Positions 16,911-25,728 of a stretch of 64,000 bases of DNA are shown here, piece after piece (within the stretch, counting starts at the first letter, position 1; every line of letters begins with the position of its first letter). The stretch lies in contig NZ_CP093528.1 of NCBI RefSeq assembly GCF_022682305.1, positions 310,001 to 374,000 of the forward strand, in the 5' to 3' direction. This stretch comes from Shinella zoogloeoides (GTDB lineage: Bacteria > Pseudomonadota > Alphaproteobacteria > Rhizobiales > Rhizobiaceae). The position numbers and the translations under genes were made by a program. The notes beneath the pieces are model-generated. The model ran no database searches. It was not told the origin of the DNA and saw only the letters and a list, made by a program, of their open reading frames with translations.

Positions 16911-18518
16911 GTGCAGGAAATGCCGGCAGAACAGGCTCGAACGGGACAGGCAGCCAGCCTGCGCGACCGTTTGCGCTTTGCCGGGGTGGAAAGCGCCGAC
17001 GGCGATATCCTGCGCCGCCATCGCCAGACGCTCGAACGGCATGTCGAAACGGCCCTTCGCGATCTCTTCCAGCGTTTCCAGACCTTTCCCGATGCTGCCC
17101 GCCACTTCCAGAGCGAGCGCCAGGTCGACCGTCTGCACGACCTCCAGAGTTCCCACTGGAGCGTCCTGACCGATGCGCGCTTCGACGGCCTCTATGCCGA
17201 GCGGGTCAAGGTTCTCTCCGACAGCGAAAGCCAGATGGGCCTCGATCCGCGTTGGCGGATCGCCGGTCATTCGGTCGTCCTTGAGACGGTCGTCACCGGC
17301 CTCATCGAGGAATATTGGCCGAAATCCATCCTCGGCGGCGGCAAGGCCCGCCGCAAGGAGCTGACCGAGCTCGTCTCCGCCTTCCTGCGCACCGCCATGG
17401 TCGACGCGGAAATCGGCGTCTCGCTGCGCTTCAACGAGCTGCGCCACGCCCATGCCCGCGCGCTCGGCGAACAGCGCCGCGAGGACCGCGCCGAGCTTGA
17501 CCGGGTCTTCGGTGAGGCGATCCGCGGCCTCTCGCAGCTCGATTTCTCGCAGCGCGTTTCCGGCGAGATGCCCGACGCCTGGCGCGACATGGCCGACACG
17601 CTGAACGGCGCGCTCGACGAAATCCAGTCCCGTCTTGCCGCGGCCGCTGACCGCGCCAGCGAATCCGACCGTCTCGTCGGCACGCTGGCTTCAGGCGCAA
17701 ATGCGCTCTCCGCCCGTTCCTCCGAGCAGTCGGCAAACCTCATCGAGACCGCCAACGCCCTCGGCGCCATCGTCGAGCGGGTGCGCCAGACGCTGGGCGA
17801 GACCCGCAAGGCCCAGGCCGCTGCCGCCTCCACGCAGGCCTCCGTCGCGCTCAGCGGCAACATCGTCGGTGAAGCGATGTCGGCCATGGCGGATATCGAG
17901 GCTTCGGCCGAGAAGATCGGCCAGATCATCGGCGTCATCGACGAGATCGCCTTCCAGACCAACCTGCTGGCGCTCAATGCCGGCATCGAGGCTGCCCGCG
18001 CCGGCGACAGCGGCCGAGGCTTTGCCGTCGTCGCGCAGGAAGTGCGCGCGCTCGCCCAGCGCTCGGCCGACGCCGCGCGCGAGATCAAGCAGCTCGTCAC
18101 GGGCACGAAGGCGCAGGTCGAGGCCGGCGTCGAGCACGTCCATCGCACGCAGGACGCCATCGGCAACATCGTGCGCCAGGTCGAGGACATCAATGAGGCC
18201 ATCACCGGCATCGCGCGCGAAAGCGCCGTCGATGCGGATGGGCTGAACGGTGTTTCGGCCGAGATCGGTCGCGCCGGCCGCATGCTGGAAGCCGACGCCG
18301 CGGAGGCCGGTCGCTTCGGCAATGCGGGCGGCGACCTCCACACCGTCATCCTCGAACTCGGCCGCACGATCCGCGAATTCCACGTTTCGTCGCAGCGCGA
18401 CCTTCGCCGCCCGGCTCGCCCCGCGCAGGCGGAGCCGCGCGCGACGATGCCGGCAGGCGAAACATCGTCCTCTCCCCTCGATTTCCTGACGGCGCGCGCC
18501 GTCGGCTTCGGAGGCTGA
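16911..18518 (+). CDS. icpA: Soluble chemoreceptor with N-terminal globin-like domain (IcpA type)
   Basis: This 535-residue receptor has no membrane segment. Residues 25-165 resemble the protoglobin/globin-coupled sensor domain ([54 protein letters not shown]). A HAMP-like linker and a methyl-accepting domain follow, whose hairpin tip is recognisable in [19 protein letters not shown] and [15 protein letters not shown]. It signals to CheA/CheW in the cytoplasm. I chose GTG 16911 (GGGAG seven bases upstream); ATG 16920 is possible. It is the first gene of the che operon, as in Sinorhizobium meliloti. The residue aligned with the heme-ligating His of HemAT appears to be Glu106. Confidence 0.9.
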   Translation: MQEMPAEQARTGQAASLRDRLRFAGVESADGDILRRHRQTLERHVETALRDLFQRFQTFPDAARHFQSERQVDRLHDLQSSHWSVLTDARFDGLYAERVKVLSDSESQMGLDPRWRIAGHSVVLETVVTGLIEEYWPKSILGGGKARRKELTELVSAFLRTAMVDAEIGVSLRFNELRHAHARALGEQRREDRAELDRVFGEAIRGLSQLDFSQRVSGEMPDAWRDMADTLNGALDEIQSRLAAAADRASESDRLVGTLASGANALSARSSEQSANLIETANALGAIVERVRQTLGETRKAQAAAASTQASVALSGNIVGEAMSAMADIEASAEKIGQIIGVIDEIAFQTNLLALNAGIEAARAGDSGRGFAVVAQEVRALAQRSADAAREIKQLVTGTKAQVEAGVEHVHRTQDAIGNIVRQVEDINEAITGIARESAVDADGLNGVSAEIGRAGRMLEADAAEAGRFGNAGGDLHTVILELGRTIREFHVSSQRDLRRPARPAQAEPRATMPAGETSSSPLDFLTARAVGFGG

Positions 18519-18519
18519 G

Positions 18520-18657
18520 ATGACGGCAAGCCAACCCCGGCACTGGTTTTCCACGGCGCGCAGCCGGCTTTCCGAAGAAGGCCTGCCGCCGGCACCGAAT
18601 GGCGGAGCAACGCATTCGGAAAGACGCAGTCACTGCTTCAGACAAGGAACGCGATAA
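18520..18657 (+). CDS. 45-codon ORF filling the icpA-cheS gap
   Basis: ATG 18520 lies one base after the icpA stop with GGAGG five bases upstream. The frame runs 45 codons and ends in TAA 18655-18657, whose last base is the A of the cheS start (TAATG). It therefore fits the gap between the two genes exactly. The peptide (MTASQPRHWFSTARSRLSEE, then a Pro/Gly stretch and a basic end) is soluble and Arg/Ser-rich, with no recognised domain. It may be a real small protein or a coupling ORF that carries ribosomes to cheS. Confidence 0.5.
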   Translation: MTASQPRHWFSTARSRLSEEGLPPAPNGGATHSERRSHCFRQGTR

Positions 18658-18956
18658 TGGCGAGCAAGAAAGCCGCTCAGAAAAGTCTAAGCCTTGCCCC
18701 CGTCCTCGATCTCAACGAGGCGACGGCGCTGCATACCCAGCTCATGGGCCTCAAGGGCAATCCGCTGACAATCGACGCCTCGGCGGTCGAGCGGGTAGGC
18801 GCGCTCTGCGCCCAGGTGCTGATGGCCGGCGCCAAGAGCTGGGAAGAGGACAAGCAGCCCTTCACCTTCACCAAGGTGTCCGACCCTTTCATGAAGACAA
18901 TGCAACTTATCGGCGTGAATATTGATCACTTGCTGGCACAGGAGGCTACGCAATGA
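18657..18956 (+). CDS. cheS: CheS, STAS-like chemotaxis protein
   Basis: The 99-residue protein has a STAS-like pattern: LDLNEATALHTQLMGLKG, PLTIDASAVERVGALCAQVL and FTFTKVSDPFMKTMQLIGV. In Sinorhizobium meliloti the protein in this position binds CheA and speeds loss of phosphate from CheY1 by strengthening the CheA-CheY1 sink. Nothing here argues against that role. The start overlaps the stop of the preceding small ORF and has AAGGAA eight bases upstream. The stop overlaps cheY1 (ATGA). Confidence 0.88.
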   Translation: MASKKAAQKSLSLAPVLDLNEATALHTQLMGLKGNPLTIDASAVERVGALCAQVLMAGAKSWEEDKQPFTFTKVSDPFMKTMQLIGVNIDHLLAQEATQ

Positions 18957-19318
18957 AGAAAAAAGTCCTGACCGTGGATGATTCCCGGACGATCCGGAAC
19001 ATGCTTCTGGTCACTCTCAATAATGCAGGCTTCGAGACCATTCAGGCGGAAGACGGCGTAGAGGGCCTCGAAGTCCTCGAAAACGCGAACCCTGACGTCA
19101 TCGTCACCGACATCAACATGCCGCGCCTCGACGGCTTCGGCTTCATCGAAGGCGTGCGCCGCAACGAGAAGTACCGGGCGATCCCGATCCTCGTTCTGAC
19201 CACCGAGAGCGATGCCGAGAAGAAGAACCGCGCCCGCCAGGCCGGTGCGACGGGCTGGATCGTAAAGCCCTTCGACCCGACCAAGCTGATCGATGCAATC
19301 GAGCGCGTAACCGCCTAA
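18953..19318 (+). CDS. cheY1: Response regulator CheY1 (phosphate sink)
   Basis: A 121-residue single receiver domain. The acidic pocket is in LTVDDSRT, the phosphorylated residue is Asp53 (VTDINMP), the switch Thr is in VLTTESD, and the Lys is in IVKPFDPTK. By position and homology it is the CheY1 that drains phosphate from CheA in rhizobia, with CheY2 being the motor-binding output. It begins in the ATGA overlap with cheS and is followed 23 bases later by cheA. Confidence 0.93.
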   Translation: MKKKVLTVDDSRTIRNMLLVTLNNAGFETIQAEDGVEGLEVLENANPDVIVTDINMPRLDGFGFIEGVRRNEKYRAIPILVLTTESDAEKKNRARQAGATGWIVKPFDPTKLIDAIERVTA

Positions 19319-19341
19319 TCCTCCAGTCCAGGATTTTCCCG

Positions 19342-21621
19342 ATGGATATGAACGAAATCAAAGAGATCTTCTTCCAGGAGTGCGAGGAGCAGCTCGCGGA
19401 ACTGGAATCCGGTCTCTTGAAGTTGAATGACGGGGATCGCGACCCGGAGACGGTCAACGCCGTGTTCCGTGCCGTCCACTCGATCAAGGGCGGTGCCGGC
19501 GCATTCGGCCTCGATGACCTCGTCTCCTTCGCCCACGTGTTCGAGACGACACTGGATTGCGTTCGATCCAACAAGCTGGAGCCCACCCAGGACGTCCTGA
19601 AGGTCATGCTCAAGTCCGCCGACGTTCTGGCGGACCTGACCAACGCGGCCCGTGACGGCGGCAGCGTCGACGAGGCGCGCAGCCGCACCCTGATCCGGGA
19701 ACTCGAGGCGCTGGCCCACGGCGAGGTTCCCGCTGCCGCCGAGGCGCCCGCGCCGAAGCCGGTTGCCGCTGCCCCCAAGGCGGCCGCGCCTGCACCGGTC
19801 GTCGAGAAGCCGGCGGTCAACGACGAAGGCTTCCAGCCGATCCCGTTCTCCTTCGGGGATTTCGACGAGGAGGGCGCCGACCACTACGTGCCGACCGTCC
19901 AGGTCTCGTTCAAGCCGAAGAAAGACCTCTACGCCAAGGGCAACGAAGCCGTCCTCCTGCTGCGCGACGTTTCCCGCCTCGGCGAGATGAGCGTCTATTG
20001 CGACATGGATGCCCTGCCGACGCTCGACAAGATGAACCCGGAGGAAGCCTATTTCTCCTGGAAAATCTCGGTAACGACCGAAAAGGGCGAGGACGGCGTG
20101 CGCTCCGTCTTCGAATTCGCGGAATGGGATTGCGACCTCGATATCCAGACCATCGAGGAAGACGTCGTCAGTGAGGCGAGCGGTGACGAAGAGCTGCCGA
20201 TGCAGCCTGTTCCCTTCGACCTTTCCATGCTCGACGACGGTGGCGCCGCTGCCGCCGACGAACCGGCCATCATCGAAAGTGATGCCGCGGCTGCCGTCGC
20301 CGCCGCCGAAACCGCCACCAAGGTCGCGCAGGTCGCAAGCCGCGCCGCCGAGAATAAGGCTGCTGCCGCCGCTTCGGCCGCCAGCGCCGCGCAGGCGAAC
20401 CAGGCTGCTGCCGCAGGCCAGACGATCCGCGTCGATCTCGATCGCGTCGACCGCCTGATCAACCTCGTCGGCGAGCTCGTCATCAACCAGGCGATGCTTT
20501 CGCAGAGCGTTGTGGAGAACGACAACAACGGCACGTCCTCCATCAATATGGGTCTGGAGGAGCTGCAGCAGCTCACCCGCGAGATCCAGGACTCGGTGAT
20601 GGCGATCCGCGCGCAGCCGGTGAAGCCGGTCTTCCAGCGCATGGCCCGCACTGTCCGCGAAATCGCCGACATCACCGGCAAGTCGGTTCGCCTCATCACG
20701 GAAGGTGAGAACACCGAAGTCGACAAGACCGTCATCGACAAGCTCGCCGAGCCGCTGACGCACATGATCCGCAACGCGGTCGACCACGGCCTCGAAATGC
20801 CGGAGAAGCGCGAAGCCCTCGGCAAGAACCCGGAAGGCACCGTCCGCCTCACGGCAAAGCACCGTTCGGGCCGCATCGTCATCGAGCTGGCCGACGACGG
20901 CGCCGGCATCAACCGCGAGAAGGTGCGCCAGAAGGCCATCGACAATGACCTGATCGCGGCCGATGCGAACCTGTCGGACGAGGAAATCGACAACCTGATC
21001 TTCCACGCCGGTTTCTCCACCGCCGACAAGGTCTCGGACCTGTCCGGCCGCGGCGTCGGCATGGACGTCGTCAAGCGCTCGATCCAGGCGCTCGGCGGCC
21101 GCATCTCGATCTCGTCCAAGCCGGGGCAGGGCTCCGTCTTCACCATGAGCCTGCCGCTGACGCTCGCCGTCCTCGACGGCATGGTGGTCACGGTCGCCGG
21201 CCAGACGCTCGTCGTGCCGCTGACGGCCATCGTCGAGACGCTGCAGCCGGAAGCCTCCGCCATCCATTCCTTCGGCGCATCGCAGCGGCTCATCTCGATC
21301 CGCAACTCGTTCTGCCCGCTGGTGGATGTCGGCCGGATTCTCAACTTCCGCGCCACGCAGGCAAATCCCATCGAGGGCGTCGCGCTTCTCGTGGAATCGG
21401 AAGGCGGCGGCCAGCGCGCCCTCATGGTCGATGCGATCCAGGGCCAGCGCCAGGTCGTCATCAAGAGCCTCGAGGCGAACTACACCCACGTGCCGGGCAT
21501 CGCCGCCGCCACCATTCTCGGTGACGGTCGCGTCGCTCTCATCCTGGACGTCGATGCGGTTGTCGCCGCTTCGCGCGGCCAGTCCCTGAAACAAGACATC
21601 TCGCTCGCTGCCACCGGTTGA
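19342..21621 (+). CDS. cheA: Chemotaxis histidine kinase CheA
   Basis: The 759-residue kinase phosphorylates itself at His46 (FRAVHSIKGGAGAFG in the HPt domain) and passes phosphate to CheY1, CheY2 and CheB. Further domains are a regulator-binding domain around 165-290 flanked by Ala/Pro-rich linkers, a dimerisation helix pair (VDLDRVDRLINLVGELVINQ), the ATP-binding domain with MIRNAVDHGLE (N box), LADDGAGINREKV (G1) and LSGRGVGMDVVK (G2), and a C-terminal CheW-like domain. The linker near residue 310-355 is unusually Ala-rich. The gene is fourth in the operon after the small ORF is set aside. Confidence 0.97.
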   Translation: MDMNEIKEIFFQECEEQLAELESGLLKLNDGDRDPETVNAVFRAVHSIKGGAGAFGLDDLVSFAHVFETTLDCVRSNKLEPTQDVLKVMLKSADVLADLTNAARDGGSVDEARSRTLIRELEALAHGEVPAAAEAPAPKPVAAAPKAAAPAPVVEKPAVNDEGFQPIPFSFGDFDEEGADHYVPTVQVSFKPKKDLYAKGNEAVLLLRDVSRLGEMSVYCDMDALPTLDKMNPEEAYFSWKISVTTEKGEDGVRSVFEFAEWDCDLDIQTIEEDVVSEASGDEELPMQPVPFDLSMLDDGGAAAADEPAIIESDAAAAVAAAETATKVAQVASRAAENKAAAAASAASAAQANQAAAAGQTIRVDLDRVDRLINLVGELVINQAMLSQSVVENDNNGTSSINMGLEELQQLTREIQDSVMAIRAQPVKPVFQRMARTVREIADITGKSVRLITEGENTEVDKTVIDKLAEPLTHMIRNAVDHGLEMPEKREALGKNPEGTVRLTAKHRSGRIVIELADDGAGINREKVRQKAIDNDLIAADANLSDEEIDNLIFHAGFSTADKVSDLSGRGVGMDVVKRSIQALGGRISISSKPGQGSVFTMSLPLTLAVLDGMVVTVAGQTLVVPLTAIVETLQPEASAIHSFGASQRLISIRNSFCPLVDVGRILNFRATQANPIEGVALLVESEGGGQRALMVDAIQGQRQVVIKSLEANYTHVPGIAAATILGDGRVALILDVDAVVAASRGQSLKQDISLAATG

Positions 21622-21627
21622 TAGCCC

Positions 21628-22092
21628 ATGACGAACGCGGTCAAGAATCTCACCCACGGACGCGAACTGATCGCCTTCAGGATCGGCGATCAGGAGTTCT
21701 GCGTGAACATCATGTCGGTCCGGGAGATCCGTGGATGGACCCCGGCGACGCCGATGCCGCACGCGCCTTCCTACGTGTTGGGCGTGATCAACCTGCGCGG
21801 CGTCGTCCTGCCGATCGTCGACATGTCGCTGCGCCTCGGCATGAAGCCCGTGGAGCCGACCGTGCGCCACGTCATCATCGTTGCCCAGGTCGGGCCGAAG
21901 GTGGTGGGCCTGCTGGTCGATGCGGTATCCGACATCCTGACCGTGACCGACGAGAACATGCAGCCGACGCCTGACGTCGCCAACGAGGCGACCAAGGCCT
22001 ATGCCCGCGGCATCCTCGCCATCGAGCGCCGCATGATCTGTCTTCTCGAGCTCGAATCCCTGTTCCCGCATACCGAAAGCGAAGCCGCATGA
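21628..22092 (+). CDS. cheW: Chemotaxis coupling protein CheW
   Basis: The 154-residue adaptor links receptors to CheA in the polar array. The fold is recognisable by LIAFRIGDQEFCVNIMSVREI, MPHAPSYVLGVINLRGVVLPIVDM, RHVIIVAQVGPKVVGLLVDAVSDI and KAYARGILAIERRMICLLELE. The start follows cheA by six bases and the stop overlaps cheR (ATGA). Confidence 0.95.
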   Translation: MTNAVKNLTHGRELIAFRIGDQEFCVNIMSVREIRGWTPATPMPHAPSYVLGVINLRGVVLPIVDMSLRLGMKPVEPTVRHVIIVAQVGPKVVGLLVDAVSDILTVTDENMQPTPDVANEATKAYARGILAIERRMICLLELESLFPHTESEAA

Positions 22093-22994
22093 CCTATTCT
22101 TCGGCCATCGATACACGGCAATCGCCGGACGAATGCCTCGCGAGCGGCGAGTATCCGCTGACGCGCAAGGATCTGTCCGAGATCGCGGCCATGATCTATG
22201 CGGATGCAGGCATCTATCTCAACGAGACCAAGGCTTCGCTGGTCTATTCGCGCCTGTCGAAGCATATCCGCCAGCTCGGCCTCAAGGGCTTCCGGGAATA
22301 TTGCGCGCTCGTCTCCTCGCCGGCCGGCGCTTCGGCGCGCAAGGAGATGCTGTCGCACCTGACTACGAACTTCACGCGCTTCTTCCGCGAGAACCATCAC
22401 TTCGACCATCTGAAGAGCGACGTCCTGCCGGAGCTGCTCGCCCGCGCCCGCAACGGCGGCCGCGTGCGCATCTGGTCGGCGGCCTGTTCGGACGGGCAGG
22501 AGCCCTACTCGATTGCGCTGACGGTGCTGTCGCTGATGCCGAATATCGCCGACTACGACTTCCGCATCCTCGCGACGGACATCGACCCGAAGATCCTCGC
22601 CATCGCCAGGGCCGGCGCCTATGACGCCAATGCGCTGGAAACGGTGAACCCCGCCATGCGCAAGCAGTTCTTCCGCGAGGTGGATGCGGGCGGCCGGCAG
22701 AAGTGGCAGGTCGACGACCGGGTGAAGCGGCTCATCACCTTCAACGAGCTGAACCTGATGGCGCAGTGGCCGTTCAAGGGTCCGTTTGACGTGATCTTCT
22801 GCCGCAACGTCGTCATCTATTTCGATGAGCCGACGCAGATGAAGATCTGGTCGCGCTTCGCTGGCATGCTGGGTGACAACGGCCACCTCTATATCGGCCA
22901 TTCCGAGCGTGTCTCGGGCGAGGCGAAGAACCAGTTCGACAATATCGGCATCACCACCTACCGTTACACCGGCAAGTACAGGAGGGGCGCATAA
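22089..22994 (+). CDS. cheR: Chemoreceptor methyltransferase CheR
   Basis: The 301-residue enzyme moves methyl groups from S-adenosylmethionine to receptor glutamates during adaptation. Its N-terminal helical domain ([20 protein letters not shown]) is followed by [20 protein letters not shown], the SAM loop [38 protein letters not shown] and [15 protein letters not shown]. It works against CheB, whose gene overlaps it by one base (TAATG). Confidence 0.97.
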   Translation: MTYSSAIDTRQSPDECLASGEYPLTRKDLSEIAAMIYADAGIYLNETKASLVYSRLSKHIRQLGLKGFREYCALVSSPAGASARKEMLSHLTTNFTRFFRENHHFDHLKSDVLPELLARARNGGRVRIWSAACSDGQEPYSIALTVLSLMPNIADYDFRILATDIDPKILAIARAGAYDANALETVNPAMRKQFFREVDAGGRQKWQVDDRVKRLITFNELNLMAQWPFKGPFDVIFCRNVVIYFDEPTQMKIWSRFAGMLGDNGHLYIGHSERVSGEAKNQFDNIGITTYRYTGKYRRGA

Positions 22995-24046
22995 TGGCAC
23001 CAGCGCGTGTCCTCGTCGTCGACGATTCGCCGACCATGCGCGGCCTGATCACGGCCGTGCTCAACGCCGATCCCGATGTGAACGTCATCGGCCAGGCCGG
23101 CGACGCCATGGAAGCCCGCAACGCGATCAAGCAGCTCAATCCGGACGTCGTGACGCTGGATATCGAGATGCCGAACATGAACGGGCTCGAATTCCTCGAC
23201 AAGATCATGAAGCTCCGGCCGATGCCGGTCATCATGGTCTCCACGCTCACCCATCGCGGCGCGGAAGCCTCGCTGATGGCGCTGGAGATCGGCGCCTTCG
23301 ATTGCGTTGGCAAGCCGCAGCCGGGCGATGCCCGTCCCTTCGGCGACCTTGCCGAGAAGGTGAAGGCTGCCGCCCGCTCGCAGCGCCGTTTCCACGCAGA
23401 GCCGCCGCCGCTTGCGCCCGCCGCCTCGAACGTCAACCCGGCCGCCGGCTATCGGCCCGGCCGCCGCGTCGTCGCCATCGGCTCCTCGACGGGCGGCGTG
23501 GAAGCGCTGATCGCGGTCCTGCAGAAATTCCCGGTCAACTGCCCGCCAACCGTCATCACGCAGCATATGCCGCCGACCTTCACCAAGAGCTTCGCCGAGC
23601 GGCTGAACCGCCTCTGCGCGCCGGTGGTACAGGAAGCGACGGATGGCGCGCGTCTCGAGATCGGCAAGATCTATCTTGCGCCCGGCGGCGACCGTCACCT
23701 TCAGATCACCAACCCGCATGCGCCCTGCTGCCGGCTGGTGGAACGCGATCCGGTCAACGGTCACCGCCCTTCGGTGGATGTGCTGTTCGATTCGGTGGCA
23801 GAGCTCGCCGGCCGCAATGCCGTCGGCGTCATCCTGACCGGCATGGGCCGGGACGGGGCGGCGGGTTTGTTGAAGATGCGCCATGCAGGGGCGCGTACCA
23901 TCGGCCAGAACGAAAAGACCTGCGTCGTATATGGAATGCCCAGAGTGGCTTTCGAACTGGGTGCCGTGGAACACCAGTTTCCGCTCTCCTCCATAGGGGA
24001 GGAAATCCTGAAGATCACTGCGGCCCGTAGAGAAGGGAGCGAATAA
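22994..24046 (+). CDS. cheB: Receptor methylesterase/deamidase CheB
   Basis: The 350-residue enzyme has a receiver domain ([10 protein letters not shown], phosphorylation at Asp56 in [11 protein letters not shown], Lys in VGKPQPGD) joined by a short linker to the esterase. The catalytic triad lies in [12 protein letters not shown] (Ser), [17 protein letters not shown] (His) and [14 protein letters not shown] (Asp). Phosphorylation by CheA turns on demethylation of receptors, completing the adaptation loop. The start and stop both overlap neighbours as TAATG. Confidence 0.97.
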   Translation: MAPARVLVVDDSPTMRGLITAVLNADPDVNVIGQAGDAMEARNAIKQLNPDVVTLDIEMPNMNGLEFLDKIMKLRPMPVIMVSTLTHRGAEASLMALEIGAFDCVGKPQPGDARPFGDLAEKVKAAARSQRRFHAEPPPLAPAASNVNPAAGYRPGRRVVAIGSSTGGVEALIAVLQKFPVNCPPTVITQHMPPTFTKSFAERLNRLCAPVVQEATDGARLEIGKIYLAPGGDRHLQITNPHAPCCRLVERDPVNGHRPSVDVLFDSVAELAGRNAVGVILTGMGRDGAAGLLKMRHAGARTIGQNEKTCVVYGMPRVAFELGAVEHQFPLSSIGEEILKITAARREGSE

Positions 24047-24435
24047 TGTCTATCGCTGAAAAAATCAAAGTACTCATCGTTGACGACCAGGTGACGAGCC
24101 GCCTGCTTTTGGGTGATGCCCTCCAGCAGCTCGGTTTCAAGCAGATCACCGCGGCCGGTGACGGCGCGCAGGGCATGGCCATCATGGCCCAGCAGCCGCA
24201 CCACCTCGTCATCTCCGACTTCAACATGCCGAAGATGGACGGCATCGAGTTCCTTCAGGCGGTTCGGTCCAATCCGAACACCAAGAAGGCGGCTTTCATC
24301 ATCCTGACCGCGCAGGGCGACCGTGCCCTCGTGCAGAAGGCGGCGGCGCTGGGTGCGAACAATGTTCTCGCCAAGCCCTTCACCATCGAGAAGATGAAGG
24401 CGGCTATCGAAGCCGTGTTCGGGGCATTGAAATGA
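24046..24435 (+). CDS. cheY2: Response regulator CheY2 (motor output)
   Basis: A 129-residue receiver domain with acidic pocket in LIVDDQVTS, phospho-acceptor Asp58 ([12 protein letters not shown]), switch Thr in IILTAQGD and Lys in [10 protein letters not shown]. In rhizobia CheY2 binds FliM and slows the one-way rotating motor. The stop overlaps cheD (ATGA). Confidence 0.93.
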   Translation: MSIAEKIKVLIVDDQVTSRLLLGDALQQLGFKQITAAGDGAQGMAIMAQQPHHLVISDFNMPKMDGIEFLQAVRSNPNTKKAAFIILTAQGDRALVQKAAALGANNVLAKPFTIEKMKAAIEAVFGALK

Positions 24436-24986
24436 TAACAGACGCCGGGACGCGCCGCGTCCATGTCATTCAGGGCGAATACAAGGTCCTCAACGATCCG
24501 AATGTGGTGCTCACCACCATTCTCGGCTCGTGCGTGGCCGCCTGCATGCGCGACCCGGTCATTGGCGTCGGGGGCATGAACCACTTCCTGCTGCCCGGCT
24601 CGGCCGAGGCCCTGGCCTCGGGCGGGGACGCCACACGCTACGGCGTGCACCTGATGGAACTGCTGATCAACGGCCTCCTGAAGCAGGGCGCGCGGCGGGA
24701 CCGGCTGGAGGCGAAGATCTTCGGCGGTGCGCGCACGATCGCCCGCTTCTCCAATGTCGGCGAGCAGAATGCGCTCTTCGCCCGCCAGTTCCTGATGGAC
24801 GAAGGCATCAAGGTCGTGGGCGAGAGCACGGGCGGCGAGCACGGGCGCAAGCTGGAATACTGGCCGTCGAGCGGCCGTGCCCGGCAATATGCCCTGACCG
24901 GCGTCGAGACGCAGAAGACGGTTGCGCTGGAGCAGCGGCCCGCTCCCGTCGTCAAGCCCGTCGAAAGCTCGATCGAATTCTTCTGA
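24432..24986 (+). CDS. cheD: Receptor glutamine deamidase CheD
   Basis: The 184-residue enzyme converts receptor glutamines to glutamates before methylation. [20 protein letters not shown] gives the catalytic Cys34 and GMNHFLLPG the catalytic His51; the family block [20 protein letters not shown] follows. The last residues are SSIEFF, an aromatic end also seen in the neighbouring CheT. An 84-base gap separates it from cheT. Confidence 0.95.
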   Translation: MITDAGTRRVHVIQGEYKVLNDPNVVLTTILGSCVAACMRDPVIGVGGMNHFLLPGSAEALASGGDATRYGVHLMELLINGLLKQGARRDRLEAKIFGGARTIARFSNVGEQNALFARQFLMDEGIKVVGESTGGEHGRKLEYWPSSGRARQYALTGVETQKTVALEQRPAPVVKPVESSIEFF

Positions 24987-25070
24987 GCGGCGGTCCCGCT
25001 GCGCGGAAACGAAAGTACGAAGTGTATTGCGTTGCCGGTTTTCGCCGGCTCGTACAGAAAAGGGTAATCC

Positions 25071-25460
25071 ATGCAAGCCGAGTATCAGAGTGCCGCGACC
25101 GCCATGGAAGAAGCCCTTCCGGATGTCCTGATGCGGATCGTGTCCGAGTTGCACGACGTCGCCTATCTCATCGAGCGCATCGAGCCGCAGCTTGCGGCCA
25201 TCCAGAACGAAGGCGCAAATGACGCCGGCGAGCGCATGATGGTGCTGCAGGGGATCGACCTTGCCGTCCAGAAGACGCGCGGGCTTGCCGAATTCATCGA
25301 CACCATCACCGGCGGTATTCCCGACGGCTGGGTCGTCGACGTCACGACGGCGCTGAACCTCGTGAAGCTTGCCGACATGCAGAAGGCGCTGAGCAACGGC
25401 TTGCGCCATGGCCATTCCCAGCCGCTCGGCAAGGCTGCCGGCGATTTCGAGTTCTTCTGA
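25071..25460 (+). CDS. cheT: CheT, CheZ-like chemotaxis protein
   Basis: The 129-residue all-helical protein is the last gene of the operon, in the position of Sinorhizobium meliloti cheT. From memory, recent work there assigns CheT a role in signal termination through CheY1. The sequence MMVLQGIDLAVQKTRGLAEFI (residues 56-76) carries the DxxxQ pattern (Asp63, Gln67) in a context like the CheZ active-site helix, and the protein ends in a phenylalanine-rich tail (FEFF) such as CheY-binding peptides use. AAAGGGTAATCC precedes ATG 25071. Confidence 0.82.
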   Translation: MQAEYQSAATAMEEALPDVLMRIVSELHDVAYLIERIEPQLAAIQNEGANDAGERMMVLQGIDLAVQKTRGLAEFIDTITGGIPDGWVVDVTTALNLVKLADMQKALSNGLRHGHSQPLGKAAGDFEFF

Positions 25461-25491
25461 GCGGTTTCCTCCGGGAAACCCCGTTCCTTTC

Positions 25492-25522
25492 GACGGCGCC
25501 TTACCGGCGCCGTCTTGCGTTT
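25492..25522 (+). terminator. Rho-independent terminator of the che operon
   Basis: GACGGCGCC pairs perfectly with GGCGCCGTC across a five-base loop, then TTGCGTTTTG. It lies 32 bases after the cheT stop. Confidence 0.85.
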
Positions 25523-25728
25523 TGCGCCGCGGGCAAAGCTGCGCCACGACATGCTCGCGCAAGTTTCACGGTCTAGTTTCCAGGCCGGATCAGTTAGGTC
25601 CGCGTATTCCATGGGGCAGGTCGGCGCGTGCGGAAATGTGCCGGTCCCGTCCCACGAGATTGAAAATGCGTCTGGGAGCGCCGGCATGCTAGTCCGGTGG
25701 ACAGGCGACTAGTCCGTGCGGGAACAGA

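Noticed and set aside
19315..22116. A 933-codon open frame on the minus strand opposite cheA and cheW
   Set aside because: High GC content keeps antisense frames open. The plus strand encodes complete CheA and CheW with all motifs, while the minus-strand product is His/Asp/Arg-rich without domains.
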